Position numbers and translations under genes: made by a program
Notes under the pieces: model-generated
What the model was told of the DNA's origin: nothing
Database searches by the model: none
The model's input: only the letters and a program-made list of their open reading frames with translations
NCBI GenBank assembly: GCA_014885115.2
Contig: WKLE02000325.1
Span: forward strand, 27,020 to 44,240
Source of the DNA: Asterionellopsis glacialis
Taxonomy: Eukaryota; Bacillariophyta; Plagiogrammaphyceae; Rhaphoneidales; Asterionellopsidaceae
Reading direction: 5' to 3'
DNA: 17,221 bases
Shown here: piece after piece, positions 16,833 through 17,221 of the stretch
Layout of the letters: each line of letters opens with the position of its first letter
How positions within the stretch are numbered: the stretch's first letter is position 1

Positions 16833-17221
16833 CGTTTTGAATACTTTCTTTAATAATCTATTCTATTGACAACACAACACCGTCAATCATGCACTTGTAC
16901 AGTACTACCAAGGTGTATATAGGGTCCTGCAGTATATCTAGATGGAGATACTTTGTGAAAGCATAACTGGCGCAGGAAATAATGTGAATTTTGGAGAAAT
17001 CGTCTGCGCAAAAGAACTCCTATTATGCTTTCGAATATCGTATGCTGTGTGAAGTTTTTTTGTCAATGCGAAGAGAGCTCAACTCTGTGTATGGGATTAG
17101 AAAATGACAAAGGATTTCGAGATTTGACTCTCTCGTCGTCCTCTCTCGCGTTGCTTTCCAGAAATGCAAACGCCTTGTGACGATCTCGCGTACCGCCAAT
17201 AAATATGCACTGACTGTAGCC
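16833..17221. other. Upstream region of SET paralog B
   Basis: 389 bases to the window edge. A CTATATAC string on the minus strand (16915-16922), about 85 bases before the start codon, could be a TATA element. TACCAAGGTGTA near 16907-16918 is a poor match to the recurring motif. No other gene is visible. Confidence 0.35.

Noticed and set aside
1..17221. CRISPR arrays, insertion sequences, operons and ribosome binding sites
   Set aside because: The window is eukaryotic nuclear DNA with introns and organelle leaders. No array, transposase or terminal inverted repeat was seen.

Overview
This window is nuclear DNA from a photosynthetic stramenopile, most likely a diatom. Two proteins carry bipartite plastid-targeting leaders: an ER signal peptide ending at an Ala-Phe or Ser-Phe step, then a Ser/Thr/basic transit region. 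One of these also has a twin-arginine thylakoid signal. Two genes have short GT-AG introns with conserved phase. There is one gene every 1.5-2 kb, the DNA is AT-rich, and nothing points to a prokaryote, plasmid or virus. The species cannot be fixed from the sequence alone.

Layout, left to right: a Vti1-like Qb-SNARE (-, two exons, 863-1954); a tandem SET-domain protein (+, 2712-4577); a RUS/DUF647 family membrane protein (-, 4915-6441); a plastid-targeted MerC-domain protein (+, 6901-7782); a small thylakoid-lumen protein of unknown function (+, 8542-9042); a 1.3 kb region without a recognisable gene but with promoter-like sequence; a nuclear SAP/PADR1-type zinc-binding protein (-, 10353-11489); a short single-pass membrane protein (-, 12145-12465); a three-exon gene for a putative mitochondrial two-span membrane protein (+, 13207-14501); and a second tandem SET-domain protein (-, 15144-16832), paralogous to the first. 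The genes do not form one pathway. They look like ordinary housekeeping and organelle genes around two copies of an unusual SET family.

The two most interesting signals are these. First, each SET paralog contains two ~210-250-residue units built as a W-rich helical lead-in plus a divergent SET core. In both proteins the first unit has lost the Gly-rich cofactor motif that the second keeps. All four units replace the usual NHxC motif by N-x-G-C, and both proteins begin with a possible signal peptide. Second, a near-palindrome of the form TACC(N)GGTA (TACCGGTA, TACCAGGTA, TACCTGGTA) occurs about 11 times in the intergenic DNA, far above chance. It lies in all three divergent promoters and upstream of the SAP gene, with a dense cluster at 12.62-13.02 kb. 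It also occurs in the apparently gene-free stretch near 9.5 kb, which may therefore hide a transcription unit.
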